Notes: a model not told the origin generated them from the sequence alone. A stretch of 64,000 nucleotides of DNA from Variovorax sp. V213 (GCF_041154455.1 NZ_AP028664.1:435001-499000), one strand, 5' to 3'. Counted from the first letter of the stretch, positions 36,173-45,773 are shown. Numbers and translations are program-made.

Positions 36173-37690
36173 CTATTTCGCCTTGGGCGCAGGCAGGCGG
36201 CCCAGCACGTCTTCCACCGCGAGCCCTACGGCGAGCAGCTTGCGGTCGCTGCCGGCCGGCCCGTCGAGTTCCAGCCCCACCGGCAGGCCGCTGGTCGCGC
36301 CCAGGCCCGAGGGCAACTGCACTCCCGGAATACCAGCGTTGCTGCCGGGGTCGGTGTTCTGGATCAGCGCGCCGAAGTTCTCGGGGCTGCTGGCCTCGGG
36401 CCCTGCCGACAGGGCCAAGCGAGGCACCGTGGGGAACACGAGCGCATCGAGCCTGTTCTTCGAGAAGGTATCGCGATAAAGCTTCTGCAGTGCCGGCCGT
36501 GCCACGCGCATGGCGTTGTCGTAGGCCGGCCTGGCATCGACCGCGCCGTTCGGCGCGGGCAGCTTGCGCGGGATCACGAAGGCTTCGAAGGTGCCCTTGA
36601 CGTCGGGGCTTGCGATGCCGGCCGTCAACTGCGCGATATCGATGCCGGTGCGGTACTTCGCAAGGTAGGCCACCATGTCGTCGTGCGCCTCGTAGAGTGC
36701 AAGCGGAAAGCCGATGGCACCGTTGAGTTCCATGAGCCCGGGCATCTCCACGTCCACCAGCGTGACGCCGGCCGCGCGCAGCCTGGCCAGCGCGGCATCG
36801 GTGGTGGCGCGCGTGTCCGCATCGAGGTTCGCGTAGAAGGCCGGCACCACGCCGAGCCGCACCCGCTTCAGGTCGGCGGGCCTGAGCGGCGTGCCGCCCG
36901 CGATCGCTCGGTCGAGCAGCGCGACGTCGGCCATCGACTGCGCCATCGGTCCGGCCGTGTCGCGCGTGTGCGAGATCGGCGCGATGCCCTGCTGCGAATA
37001 GCGCCCCATGGTCGGACGCAGCGATGCGCAGCCATTGAACGCGCACGGAATGCGCACCGAGCCGCCCGTGTCGGTGCCCAGCGCGGCCGGCGCCATGCGC
37101 GCGCCGAGCGCCGCGCCATTGCCCGACGACGAGCCGCCCGCAATGCGGCTCGGGTCGTAGGCGTTGCGCACACCCACATCGGGGCCGCTCTGGAACGCGG
37201 GGTTGTAGCCACTGACCCCGAAGGCCAGCTCGTGCATGTTCGTCTTGCCGAGGATGACCGCGCCCGCCGCCCGAAGCCTGGCGACCACGGGGGCGTCCGT
37301 TGCGGGCACGAAGCCCTTGAGTGCAGGTGAACCGGCCGTGGCGGGCAGGCCCCGCACCTGGATGTTGTCCTTGATGACCACCGGCAGGCCGGCCAGCGGC
37401 TTGCAGGTGCCGCCGCGCTTGCGCTCTGCATCGGCGGCGCGCGCGGCTTTCAGCGCCCCGGCTTCGTCGAGCATGACGAAGGCATTGAGGTTCTTTCTTG
37501 CATTGGCCTGCGCGATGTAGGCCGACACCAGCTGCTCGCTGCTCACCGTGCCCTCGCAGAGCTGCCGCACTGCGTCGCTCGCGGTCAGCGTGGCGAGGTC
37601 CGGGGCGGCAGGCTGGGCTTGCGTGGACGAGCCCATGGCACCGAGGCACAGCAGGGCCAGGGCGAGGGGAACGGGTTTGAAATTGGACAT
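36173..37690 (-). CDS. Secreted amidase (amidase-signature family)
   Basis: A 505-residue hydrolase with a signal peptide (MSNFKPVPLALALLCLGAMG..., cleaved after TQA). The Ser-cisSer-Lys triad is intact: Lys in LPVVIKDNIQV, the first Ser in AGGSSSGNGAALGARM and the nucleophile in GTDTGGSVRIPC. Such enzymes hydrolyse linear amides. The export signal suggests use of an external or periplasmic amide. A start ten codons upstream is open but would hide the signal peptide. It follows the acyl-CoA dehydrogenase gene by about 100 bp. Confidence 0.9.
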   Translation of the reverse strand: MSNFKPVPLALALLCLGAMGSSTQAQPAAPDLATLTASDAVRQLCEGTVSSEQLVSAYIAQANARKNLNAFVMLDEAGALKAARAADAERKRGGTCKPLAGLPVVIKDNIQVRGLPATAGSPALKGFVPATDAPVVARLRAAGAVILGKTNMHELAFGVSGYNPAFQSGPDVGVRNAYDPSRIAGGSSSGNGAALGARMAPAALGTDTGGSVRIPCAFNGCASLRPTMGRYSQQGIAPISHTRDTAGPMAQSMADVALLDRAIAGGTPLRPADLKRVRLGVVPAFYANLDADTRATTDAALARLRAAGVTLVDVEMPGLMELNGAIGFPLALYEAHDDMVAYLAKYRTGIDIAQLTAGIASPDVKGTFEAFVIPRKLPAPNGAVDARPAYDNAMRVARPALQKLYRDTFSKNRLDALVFPTVPRLALSAGPEASSPENFGALIQNTDPGSNAGIPGVQLPSGLGATSGLPVGLELDGPAGSDRKLLAVGLAVEDVLGRLPAPKAK

Positions 37691-37787
37691 GGCAAAGACC
37701 TCCGACGAAGAGACCGCCATGCTGCGCTGCCGGCGCTTTGCTGTCTGTCATCCAAACCGATGACACCCCAGCGCCCGCGGCGCATGC

Positions 37788-38918
37788 TCACGCCAGCGCG
37801 CGCTGGATCAGCAGTTTCTGGATGTCCGAGGTGCCTTCGTAGATCTGGCACACGCGCACGTCGCGGTAGATGCGCTCCAGCGGAAAGTCGTTCACGTAGC
37901 CGTAGCCGCCCAGCGTCTGGATGGCGGCGCTGCACACGCGCTCGGCCATTTCGCTCGCGAACAGCTTGGCCATGGCGGCTTCCTTGAGGCAGGGCCGGCC
38001 GGCATCGCGCAGGCTGGCGGCATGCCAGATCAGCTGGCGCGCGGCCTCGAGCTGCGTGGCGCATTCGGCCAGGCGGAACCCGACGGCCTGCTGCTCGAAG
38101 ATCGAACCGCCGAAGGCCTGCCGTTCCTTGGCATAGGCCAGCGCCACGTCGAAGGCGCTGCGCGCCATGCCCACGCTCTGCGCCGCGATGCCGATGCGCC
38201 CGCCCTCGAGCGCGCCGAGCGCGATCTTGTAGCCCTCGCCCTCGGCGCCGATGAGGTTTTCCGACGGAATGCGGCAGCCGTCGAAATTGATCTGCGCGGT
38301 GTCGCTGCTGTGCTGGCCCAGCTTGTCCTCGAGCCGCGCCACGCCGTAGCCGGGCGCGTCGGTCGGCACGATGAACGCGCTCATGCCGCGCTTGCCCGCG
38401 CCCTTGTCGGTCACCGCGATGACGATCGCGACCTGGCCGTTCTTGCCGCTGGTGATGAACTGCTTCACGCCATCGATCACGTAGGCATCGCCTTCCTTGC
38501 GCGCCGTGGTGCGCAGGCTCGATGCATCGCTGCCGGCCTGCGGCTCGGTGAGGCAGAAGGCGCCGAGCATCTGCCCTTGCGCGAGCGGCTCGAGCCACTG
38601 CTTCTTCTGCTGGGCGTTGCCGTAGCGCATGAGGATGGCGTTGACCGGGCAGTTGGTCACGCTGATGGCGGTGCTGGTGCCGCCGTCGCCGGCGGCGATT
38701 TCTTCCAGCACCAGCGCGAGCGTCAGGTAGTCCAGGCCCGCACCGCCGTGGTCCTCCGGCACGCAGATGCCGTAGGCGCCGAGCGCCGCAAGGCCCTGGT
38801 GCGCCTCTTTCGGAAAGCTGTGCTCGCGGTCCCACTTCGGGGCGTTGGGCCAGAGTTCGGCCTGCGAAAAATCGCGCACCGCGTCGCGGATGGCTTCCTG
38901 GTCGGCGCTGAGCAGCAT
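37788..38918 (-). CDS. Acyl-CoA dehydrogenase
   Basis: A 376-residue FAD enzyme for alpha,beta-dehydrogenation of acyl-CoA. Blocks FCLTEPQAGSDASSL, YVIDGVKQFITSG, KLGQHSSDTAQINFD and GGYGYVNDFPLER are typical. The catalytic Glu is in the C-terminal YEGTSDIQKLL, as in short-chain (butyryl) dehydrogenases. Chain length is not proven. It lies in a minus-strand run with an M20 peptidase, a thiolase and aceK. Confidence 0.92.
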   Translation of the reverse strand: MLLSADQEAIRDAVRDFSQAELWPNAPKWDREHSFPKEAHQGLAALGAYGICVPEDHGGAGLDYLTLALVLEEIAAGDGGTSTAISVTNCPVNAILMRYGNAQQKKQWLEPLAQGQMLGAFCLTEPQAGSDASSLRTTARKEGDAYVIDGVKQFITSGKNGQVAIVIAVTDKGAGKRGMSAFIVPTDAPGYGVARLEDKLGQHSSDTAQINFDGCRIPSENLIGAEGEGYKIALGALEGGRIGIAAQSVGMARSAFDVALAYAKERQAFGGSIFEQQAVGFRLAECATQLEAARQLIWHAASLRDAGRPCLKEAAMAKLFASEMAERVCSAAIQTLGGYGYVNDFPLERIYRDVRVCQIYEGTSDIQKLLIQRALA

Positions 38919-38954
38919 GGCGTTGTCTCCTGTCGTTTTTCTACTTCTTGCGTC

Positions 38955-40205
38955 TTACTTGCCCGAGCCCAGATCCATGATCAGGCGCGCGGCCATGTAC
39001 AGACGGCGCGGAATGGCACTGATGTCGACGTACTCGGCCTTGTCGCTGTGATAGCCGAAGCCCGGCAGGCCCAGGCTCTCGATCACCGGCTTGCCCGAAA
39101 GCGCCGCATAGGCCGCGTCGGTGCCGCCGCCGCTGCGCTCTTCCACGCCCAGCGTGCCGCCGGCTTCCTTGTAGAAGGCCACGGCCTTCTCGACCAGCTT
39201 CTTGCCGCCTTCGCCCGCGTTGAAGGCCGGCCGGCCACGCGTGACCACCACCTTGACGTCGGATTCGGGCAGCTTCTTCTGCTGCGCCTTCTCTTCGAGC
39301 GTCTTCATCGCGGCGTCGAAGTCCTCGTTGCGCGCATAGCGCACGTCGGCATTCAAGGTCGCACTGGCGGGGATGATGTTCGACACATTGCCCGCCTTGG
39401 CAATGGTCCAGTTGAAGCGCAGGTGCTTCGCCTTGTCGTCGATGCTCATGGTGCGCAGCACCAGGTCGGAAGCTTCGACCAGCGCGTTCACGCCCAGCTC
39501 GGGCGCCGCGCCCGCATGCGAGGCCTTGCCGGTGATGTTGACCTGCACATAGGCAATGCCCGAAGTGCCGAGCGAGAGCTTCTCGTCGCCCGCGCTCGTG
39601 GGTTCGAACGACAGCACGTAGTCGGCCTGTTTGGCTTCTTCCTGGATCAGGTCGCGCGAGCCGAAGGAGCCTTTTTCCTCGTCGGTGTTGAAGAGCACGG
39701 TGATGGTGCCGTAGTCGCGCACGCCGTAGTCCTTGAGCAGCTTCAGCGTGTGCAGGATGACGGCGTTGCCGCCCTTGTCATCGGCAATGCCCGGGCCGTA
39801 GGCCTTGGTGCCCTCGATGCGGAACGGCGCCTTCGCGAGCGTGCCCTTGAGGTACACGGTGTCCATGTGCGACATCAGCAGCAGGTTCTTCCCGCCGCGG
39901 CCCTTGAGCTTGCCGACGATGTTGTCGCCCGCCACGAGTCCGGTGGACTTGCTGCGCGTCACGGTGAAGCCCAGGTTCTTGAGCTCGCCTTCCAGGTAGT
40001 TGCCGGCGGCCGCAATGCCTTCGGCGTCTTCCGTGCCGGTTTCGATGTTGACCAGCTGCTCCAACGTCTTGAGCACCGCGGGCTGCGCGTCGGTGGCTGC
40101 CTGGAACAGCACGTTGTCGCGCTTCTGCGCCCAGCCGGCGGCGGGCGCCAGCAAAGCGCCGGCCAGCAAGGCCGCCATGACGGTACGTTGGTTGAATGGG
40201 CGCAT
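38955..40205 (-). CDS. Secreted M20-family metallopeptidase (glutamate carboxypeptidase type)
   Basis: A 416-residue zinc peptidase with a signal peptide (MAALLAGALLAPAAGWA, cleaved before QKRDN). Zinc ligands are visible as His and Asp in LLLMSHMDTVY, the bridging Asp in GPGIADDKGGN, the catalytic Glu pair in FNTDEEKGSFGS and a late His in GYHSDKAEYVD. It resembles carboxypeptidase G2. It would release C-terminal glutamate or related residues from folate-like or peptide substrates in the periplasm. The start follows from the signal peptide. Confidence 0.9.
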   Translation of the reverse strand: MRPFNQRTVMAALLAGALLAPAAGWAQKRDNVLFQAATDAQPAVLKTLEQLVNIETGTEDAEGIAAAGNYLEGELKNLGFTVTRSKSTGLVAGDNIVGKLKGRGGKNLLLMSHMDTVYLKGTLAKAPFRIEGTKAYGPGIADDKGGNAVILHTLKLLKDYGVRDYGTITVLFNTDEEKGSFGSRDLIQEEAKQADYVLSFEPTSAGDEKLSLGTSGIAYVQVNITGKASHAGAAPELGVNALVEASDLVLRTMSIDDKAKHLRFNWTIAKAGNVSNIIPASATLNADVRYARNEDFDAAMKTLEEKAQQKKLPESDVKVVVTRGRPAFNAGEGGKKLVEKAVAFYKEAGGTLGVEERSGGGTDAAYAALSGKPVIESLGLPGFGYHSDKAEYVDISAIPRRLYMAARLIMDLGSGK

Positions 40206-40288
40206 GAAGAATCTCCTGCCGGGTGCAATGGTCGTAAAGTAAAACCTCGAAGCGCCCCGTCCGGGGGCGCTCGTGGCGGTTGTTTTTA

Positions 40289-41473
40289 TCAAAGCAATTC
40301 AAGCGCCACGGCCGTGCCTTCGCCGCCGCCGATGCACAGCGTGGCCACGCCGCGCTTCTTGCCGCGTGCCTTCAGCGCATGGATCAGCGTGACCATGATG
40401 CGCGCGCCGCTGGCGCCGATCGGGTGGCCCAGCGCACAGGCGCCGCCGTTCACATTGACGATGTCGTGCGACACGTCGAGTTCGTGCATCAGCGCCATCG
40501 GCACCACCGCGAAAGCCTCGTTCACTTCCCACAGGTCCACGTCCTTGACCGTCCAGCCGGTCTTCTTGAACAGCTTGGCGACCGCGCCCACGGGGGCGGT
40601 GGAGAACCATTCGGGCTGCTGCGCATGCGTGGCATGGCCGACGATGCGGGCGATGGGCTTGGCGCCGATCTTCTTCGCATGCGACTCGGTCATCATCACC
40701 AGCGCGGCGGCGCCGTCGTTGATCGACGAACTCGACGCGGCGGTGATGGTGCCGTTCTCCTTCTTGAACGCGGGCTTGAGCGTGGCGATCTTGTCGAGCT
40801 TGACCTTGCCCGGGCCTTCGTCGATGGAAATGACCGTGTCGCCGCCGCGGCCCTTCACAGTGACGGGCGTGATCTCGTCCTTGAACGCGCCGGACTCGGT
40901 GGCGGCCTTGGCGCGCTGCACGCTGGCAATGGCGAAGGCGTCCTGCTGCTCGCGCGTGAACTTGTACTTGGCGGCGCAGTCTTCGCCGAAGGTGCCCATC
41001 GAGCGGCCCGGCTGGTAGGCGTCTTCCAGGCCGTCGAGCATCATGTGGTCGAAGATGCGGTCGTGGCCCATGCGGTAGCCGCCGCGGCCCTTGAGCATGA
41101 GGTAGGGCGCGTTGGTCATGCTTTCCATGCCACCGGCCACCATCACGTCGTGCGTGCCGGCCAGCAGCAGGTCGTGCGCGAGCATGGCGGCCTTCATGGC
41201 CGAGCCGCACATCTTGCTGAGCGTGACGGCGCCCGCGCTGTCGGGCAGGCCGCCCTTGTAGGCCGCCTGGCGCGCAGGGGCCTGGCCCTGGCCGGCCATG
41301 AGGCAGTTGCCGAACAGCACTTCGCCCACGCTGTCCGGCGCAATGCCGGCGCGCTCGACGGCGGCCTTGATGGCGGCACCGCCGAGGTCGTGCGCCGAGA
41401 GGGAAGAAAAGTCGCCCTGGAAGCTCCCCATGGGGGTGCGGGCGGCGCCGACGATGACGATGGATTCAGGCAT
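40289..41473 (-). CDS. Acetyl-CoA C-acetyltransferase (thiolase)
   Basis: A 394-residue thiolase. The acyl-accepting Cys is in LSKMCGSAMKAAML (near residue 90), the His in NGGACALGHPIGASGAR and the second active Cys in CIGGGEGTA. The short GAARTPMGSF start and overall length fit biosynthetic-type acetoacetyl-CoA thiolase. It can serve acetoacetate use, including that made by leucine degradation encoded further on. A GGAG precedes the ATG. Confidence 0.94.
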   Translation of the reverse strand: MPESIVIVGAARTPMGSFQGDFSSLSAHDLGGAAIKAAVERAGIAPDSVGEVLFGNCLMAGQGQAPARQAAYKGGLPDSAGAVTLSKMCGSAMKAAMLAHDLLLAGTHDVMVAGGMESMTNAPYLMLKGRGGYRMGHDRIFDHMMLDGLEDAYQPGRSMGTFGEDCAAKYKFTREQQDAFAIASVQRAKAATESGAFKDEITPVTVKGRGGDTVISIDEGPGKVKLDKIATLKPAFKKENGTITAASSSSINDGAAALVMMTESHAKKIGAKPIARIVGHATHAQQPEWFSTAPVGAVAKLFKKTGWTVKDVDLWEVNEAFAVVPMALMHELDVSHDIVNVNGGACALGHPIGASGARIMVTLIHALKARGKKRGVATLCIGGGEGTAVALELL

Positions 41474-41523
41474 GGTGGTCTCCTTCAAAAGTTGAAAAGC
41501 GGTCGTCGTGGACCGGGGCTCAA

Positions 41524-43344
41524 TCAAAAATGGGTCGCATGGCCTTCATGCTGGAAGCGCTGCGATTCTTCGTACGGGAACACGTCGAGCATCTGGCCGG
41601 CCTCGATGCGTTCCTTGTGGTGCTGCCAGAAGGCAGCGTCGAGCAGGTCGGCATGGTGCGCCATGAAGGCTTCGCGCACGTCGCTGTTGCCGAGCAGGAA
41701 GGGTTCGAAGGTTTCGGGAAACACGTCCTTCGGGCCCACCGAGTACCAGACTTCGCCGCTCATCTCGTCTTCCTCGTTGCGCGGCGCAGGCACCTTGCGG
41801 AACTTGCAGTCGGTAACGTATTCGATCTCGTCGTAGTCGTAGAAAACGACCTTGCCGCCGCGCGTGACGCCGAAGTTCTTCCACAGCATGTCGCCCGGGA
41901 AGATGTTGGCGGCGACCATGTCCTTGATCGCGTTGCCGTATTCGATCACCGCATGCTCCAGCTGATCCTTCGCGCGCTTGGCGTGGGCCGGGCTTTCGGG
42001 GTGGGCCAGCGTGTCGAAGGCCTCCTGCAGGTAGATGTTGAGCGGGATCATGCGGCGCTCGATGTAGACGTGCTTGAGCACCAGCTCCATCTCCCCGTTG
42101 CCGTCGCGGTCGCCGATCTCGAGCTGGCTGGGCGCGAACTTGCGGATCTCCTCGATCAGCTCGGGCTCGAAGCGGTCGAGCGGAAAGCCCACGTCGCTGT
42201 ACTCCAGCGTGTCGGCCATGCGGCCCACGCGGTCGTGCTGCTTCACGAGCATGTACTTGCTCTTGATCTGCTCGCGCGTGGTGTCCTTCTGCGGCGGATA
42301 GAAGTCCTTGATGACCTTGAACACGAACGGGAACGACGGCAGGTCGAACACCAGCATGACCATGCCCTTGATGCCGGGTGCAATGCGGAAGCGGTCGCTC
42401 GAGTAGTTCAGGTGCGAAAGAAAGTCGCGATAGAACAGCGTCTTGCCCTGCTTGGCCAGGCCCAGCGCGTTGTAGATTTCCGCGCGCGGCTTGCGCGGCA
42501 TGAGCGAGCGCAGGAACTGCACGCAGGCCGACGGCACTTCCATGTCGACCATGAAATAGGCGCGCGCAAAGCTGAAGAGCATCTGCAGGTCGTCTTCGCC
42601 GAAAAGCGCCGCGTCGATGTAGAACTTGCCGTGGCTGTCATGCAGGATCGGCAGCGAGAACGGGAGCTCGACAAAGCCGTTCATGATCTTTCCGACCACG
42701 TAGGCGCCCTTGTTGCGATAGAACAGCCCCGAGAGCACCTGCAGCTGGAAATTGGCGCGCAGCTTCACCTGGTGAAAGCGCCCCATGATGGCGTGCGCCA
42801 CGCGCTCGGCATCGCGCCGCTTGTTGGCAAAGCTGCCCTGCAGCGCGTAATCGTCGAGCATCTGCTCGATGGTGTCGGCCAGCGTCTCGTGCGAAGGGTA
42901 GTAGGGCCGGTAGGTGGGCGCGCCGCGCGGCTCGATGTATTCGGTGCTGATGGCCGGGCGAACGAAGATGAAGTCGTTCTGGAAGTAGGCCCGGTGCAGG
43001 ATCTTCGTGGTCACCGAGTTGAAGAAGCTCTCGGCCAGCTCGGGCTGGTGGTGGTCCACCAGCAGGCCGATGAAGTGCAGCTTGACCTGGTGCCACACTT
43101 CCATCGGCTGGTCGCCGGCCTTGAACTCTTTTTCCAGGCGGGCCACGGCCTCGTTCACGCGCAGGTCATAGAACTCGATGCGCTCGCGCTGGGCGCGCTG
43201 CTGGCCGTGCCAGTCAGCCGTTTCGAAGCGGTGCTTGGCGCGTGCCGATTCAGCGCGGAACAGGCTGTAGTGGCGATTGAATCCATCGATCATCGCCTTG
43301 GCGATGTCGTAGGCCAGCGGTGAATCGAGACGCTGCGGAAACAT
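41524..43344 (-). CDS. aceK: Isocitrate dehydrogenase kinase/phosphatase
   Basis: Bifunctional enzyme that phosphorylates and dephosphorylates isocitrate dehydrogenase and so sets the split between TCA cycle and glyoxylate shunt. The 606 residues are of normal length. The ATP-binding region APGIKGMVMLVFDLPSFPFVFKVIK-type block, the HVYIERRMIPLNIYL segment and FPGDMLWKNFGVTRGGKVVFYDYDE with the metal-binding Asp residues are AceK hallmarks. The gene follows that of carbonic anhydrase by 4 bp, so the pair is cotranscribed. Confidence 0.97.
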   Translation of the reverse strand: MFPQRLDSPLAYDIAKAMIDGFNRHYSLFRAESARAKHRFETADWHGQQRAQRERIEFYDLRVNEAVARLEKEFKAGDQPMEVWHQVKLHFIGLLVDHHQPELAESFFNSVTTKILHRAYFQNDFIFVRPAISTEYIEPRGAPTYRPYYPSHETLADTIEQMLDDYALQGSFANKRRDAERVAHAIMGRFHQVKLRANFQLQVLSGLFYRNKGAYVVGKIMNGFVELPFSLPILHDSHGKFYIDAALFGEDDLQMLFSFARAYFMVDMEVPSACVQFLRSLMPRKPRAEIYNALGLAKQGKTLFYRDFLSHLNYSSDRFRIAPGIKGMVMLVFDLPSFPFVFKVIKDFYPPQKDTTREQIKSKYMLVKQHDRVGRMADTLEYSDVGFPLDRFEPELIEEIRKFAPSQLEIGDRDGNGEMELVLKHVYIERRMIPLNIYLQEAFDTLAHPESPAHAKRAKDQLEHAVIEYGNAIKDMVAANIFPGDMLWKNFGVTRGGKVVFYDYDEIEYVTDCKFRKVPAPRNEEDEMSGEVWYSVGPKDVFPETFEPFLLGNSDVREAFMAHHADLLDAAFWQHHKERIEAGQMLDVFPYEESQRFQHEGHATHF

Positions 43345-43348
43345 GGCT

Positions 43349-44125
43349 TCAGCCGGATTTCGCTTCGGTTCCTTCGCCGACGGGGGCGTGGGCCTCGCCG
43401 GCCGGAATGACTTCGATGACCTCGGTGCCATCGGAGCCGGCCTGCGCGGAGGGCGAGATACCCAGGGGCTTGCTCCACTTGTAGCGGATGCGCTGCACCG
43501 CGGCCTTGTACACCGCGTCGAGCGGCTTGGCGCCGTCGACATTCAGCCCGAGATCCTGCAGCAGCCCATCGTGCACGCCAAAGGTCCAGCCGTGGATCTT
43601 GACCTTCTGGCCGCGGCCCCAGGCATCGACCATGACGGTGCTGACGGCCACGTTGACCACCTGCTCGGCCACGTTGAGTTCGCACAGCGCATCGACGCGC
43701 ACGTCTTCGGGCAGGGTTTCGAGCATCACGGCGTGGCGGTCGCGCACGTCCTGGATGTGGCGGATCCAGTTGTCGGCCAGGCCGATGCGCTTGCCGCTGA
43801 GCGCCGCCTTGACGCCGGCGCAGCCATAGTGGCCCACCACCATGATGTGCTCGACCTTCAGGTGCTCGACCGCGAATTGAATGGCCGAGAGCGCGTTGAG
43901 ATCGGAGTGCACCACGATGTTGGCGACGTTGCGATGCACGAACACCTCGCCCGGCTCCAGGCCGGTGATCTGGTTGGCGGGCACGCGGCTGTCGGAGCAG
44001 CCGATCCACATGTAGCGCGGCGTCTGCTGCTTCACCAGGCTGGTGAAGAAGCCGGGCCGGTCGCGTTCCATCTGTGCGGACCAGGCACGGTTGTGGGCAA
44101 ACAGGTCATCAAGAGTGTCGGACAT
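43349..44125 (-). CDS. Beta-class carbonic anhydrase
   Basis: Interconverts CO2 and bicarbonate. Zinc ligands are Cys43 in CSDSR, His99 and Cys102 in HYGC, with the Asp45-Arg47 dyad. The family core ends near residue 215; a tail of about 40 residues (with EVIEVIPAGEAHAPVGEGTEAKSG in part) is an extension. Located upstream of aceK in the same unit. Bicarbonate supply for the biotin-dependent carboxylase LiuB/LiuD is a possible link, but the gene is general. Confidence 0.95.
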   Translation of the reverse strand: MSDTLDDLFAHNRAWSAQMERDRPGFFTSLVKQQTPRYMWIGCSDSRVPANQITGLEPGEVFVHRNVANIVVHSDLNALSAIQFAVEHLKVEHIMVVGHYGCAGVKAALSGKRIGLADNWIRHIQDVRDRHAVMLETLPEDVRVDALCELNVAEQVVNVAVSTVMVDAWGRGQKVKIHGWTFGVHDGLLQDLGLNVDGAKPLDAVYKAAVQRIRYKWSKPLGISPSAQAGSDGTEVIEVIPAGEAHAPVGEGTEAKSG

Positions 44126-44164
44126 GGGCGTGATTGTCGATGAGTCGTGATTGGGTGCGGTATA

Positions 44165-44563
44165 TCAGGCCGTCCTGGCGGCTTTCTGTGCCTTGGCCAG
44201 CGTCGCGCGGCCCTTCTTCTCGTGTTCGCGCACTTCCGCCAGGTTGGCCTGCAGCTCGGCCAGCTGGGCTTCGAGCTGGGCGCGGTGCGCGCCGAGCACG
44301 CCGAGAAACTTCTCGAGCTGCGGCACGGTGTCGCGCGGGCTGTCGTACATGTCGAGGATTTCCCTGGCCTCGGTCAGGCTCAGGCCCAGGCGCTTGGCAC
44401 GCAGCGTGAGCGTGAGCCGCGCCCGGTCGCGCGCGCTGTAGATGCGCTGCATGCCGGAGCGCTCCGGTGTCAGCAGCCCCATGTCTTCGTAGAAGCGGAT
44501 GGCGCGCGTCGTGAGGTCGAACTCCTTCGCGAGCTGGCTGATGGTGAAGGTCTGCGCGGACAT
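44165..44563 (-). CDS. liuR: MerR-family regulator, LiuR-like
   Basis: A 132-residue regulator. The N-terminal winged helix-turn-helix reads TISQLAKEFDLTTRAIRFYE and GLLTPERSGMQRIYSARDRA; a coiled-coil dimerisation helix covers about 80-125. The pattern is close to LiuR, the regulator of leucine and isovalerate degradation in proteobacteria, and lacks metal-binding cysteines. A perfect palindrome lies 95 bp upstream, next to the divergent MBL gene. The main liu operon is 7 kb away. Confidence 0.82.
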   Translation of the reverse strand: MSAQTFTISQLAKEFDLTTRAIRFYEDMGLLTPERSGMQRIYSARDRARLTLTLRAKRLGLSLTEAREILDMYDSPRDTVPQLEKFLGVLGAHRAQLEAQLAELQANLAEVREHEKKGRATLAKAQKAARTA

Positions 44564-44657
44564 GTGGATGCGGTCTGTCTGGAAGCCGTCTCTGGGGGGC
44601 GTTGCGGGCGCGACAGCAGGTTTTCCCCGCTCTCCCTACAATGGTGCCCTCAATCCA

Positions 44658-44677
44658 TGACGTTTACGTAAACGTCA
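44658..44677. promoter_or_regulatory. 20-bp perfect palindrome, probable LiuR operator
   Basis: TGACGTTTAC is followed by its exact reverse complement, centred at 44667/44668. ACGT-rich palindromes of this kind have been described for LiuR-type MerR proteins. It lies 8 bp before the MBL gene's ATG and 95 bp from liuR. A -10-like TACAAT at 44637-44642 would put the start of transcription just before it. Confidence 0.75.
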
Positions 44678-44684
44678 ATCTTAC

Positions 44685-45764
44685 ATGAACCTCCTCGAAC
44701 GCGAACTCCACTACCCCCTGGGCGACACCCTGCCCGCCGCCGGCGAAGCACTGGAAGTCGCGCCGGGCGTGCGATGGATCCGCATGCGGCTGCCCTTTGC
44801 GCTCGACCACATCAACCTCTGGCTGCTGCGCGACAGCATCGACGGCGTCGAGGGCTGGACGGTGGTCGACTGCTGCATTGCGCACGACGAGGCCCGCGCG
44901 CAGTGGGAGCAGGTGTTCGAGACCCAGCTGCAGGGCCTGCCGATCCTGCGCGTGATCGTCACCCACATGCACCCCGACCACATCGGCCTGGCCGAATGGC
45001 TGTGCACGCGCTGGAATGCGCCACTGTGGATCAGCTCGACCGACTACCACGTGGCCCGCGTGCTGAGCACCGCCGGCGACACGCTGGCGGGCGGCGATGC
45101 CGCCGCGAGCTTCTTTGCCTCGCACGGCCTGACCGATCCCGAAGCGGTCGCCAAGATCCGCGCGCGCACCAACTACTACGCCAACATGGTGCCCTCCGTG
45201 CCCGACCGCTTCACGCGCATGATGGACGGCGACACGGTGGCCATCAACGGCCGCGACTGGCGCTGCATCAGCGGCTACGGCCACGCGCCCGAGCACATCG
45301 CGCTGTACTGCGACGAGCTGAAGCTGCTGCTGGGCGGCGACATGATGCTGCCGCGCATCTCGACCAACGTGAGCGTGCACGCGGGCGAGCCCGAAGCCAA
45401 CTCGCTGCGGCTGTTCCTGGACAGCATCGACAAATTCAAGGCGCTGCCGGCCGACACGCTGGGCCTGCCTTCGCACGGCAAGCCGTTCACGGGCATTCAC
45501 CGACGCGTCGACCAGCTGCAGGAGCACCACCGCGACCGCCTGGCCGAACTGCTCGAAGCCTGCACCGCACGTCCTTTGACCGCGGCAGAGGGCCTGCCCA
45601 TCCTGTTCAAGCGCGAACTCGACCTGCACCAGATGACCTTCGCGATGGGCGAGACGGTAGCGCACCTGCACCTGCTGTGGTTTGCGGGCCAGGTCAGGCG
45701 CGAGCTGGGCGCGGACGGCATCTACCGTTTCGGCGCCGGAACCGCCGCGGCCCAGGGACTTTAG
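44685..45764 (+). CDS. MBL-fold metallo-hydrolase under probable LiuR control
   Basis: A 359-residue cytoplasmic hydrolase. The zinc motif is THMHPDHIGLAEW (near residues 90-102). Later ligands appear in ISGYGHAPEHIALYC (His) and LLLGGDMMLP (Asp), and a C-terminal helical domain follows with LPSHGKPF. The substrate is unknown; in leucine catabolic settings such enzymes could hydrolyse thioesters, which is inference. The palindrome directly before the start suggests repression by the divergent LiuR-like protein. The LRR-kinase gene follows by 9 bp. Confidence 0.88.
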   Translation: MNLLERELHYPLGDTLPAAGEALEVAPGVRWIRMRLPFALDHINLWLLRDSIDGVEGWTVVDCCIAHDEARAQWEQVFETQLQGLPILRVIVTHMHPDHIGLAEWLCTRWNAPLWISSTDYHVARVLSTAGDTLAGGDAAASFFASHGLTDPEAVAKIRARTNYYANMVPSVPDRFTRMMDGDTVAINGRDWRCISGYGHAPEHIALYCDELKLLLGGDMMLPRISTNVSVHAGEPEANSLRLFLDSIDKFKALPADTLGLPSHGKPFTGIHRRVDQLQEHHRDRLAELLEACTARPLTAAEGLPILFKRELDLHQMTFAMGETVAHLHLLWFAGQVRRELGADGIYRFGAGTAAAQGL

Positions 45765-45773
45765 ACTCGGCGG

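Noticed and set aside
38022..41018. An open frame of about 1,000 codons antisense to acyl-CoA dehydrogenase, peptidase and thiolase genes
   Set aside because: Same reason; three recognisable genes lie on the other strand.
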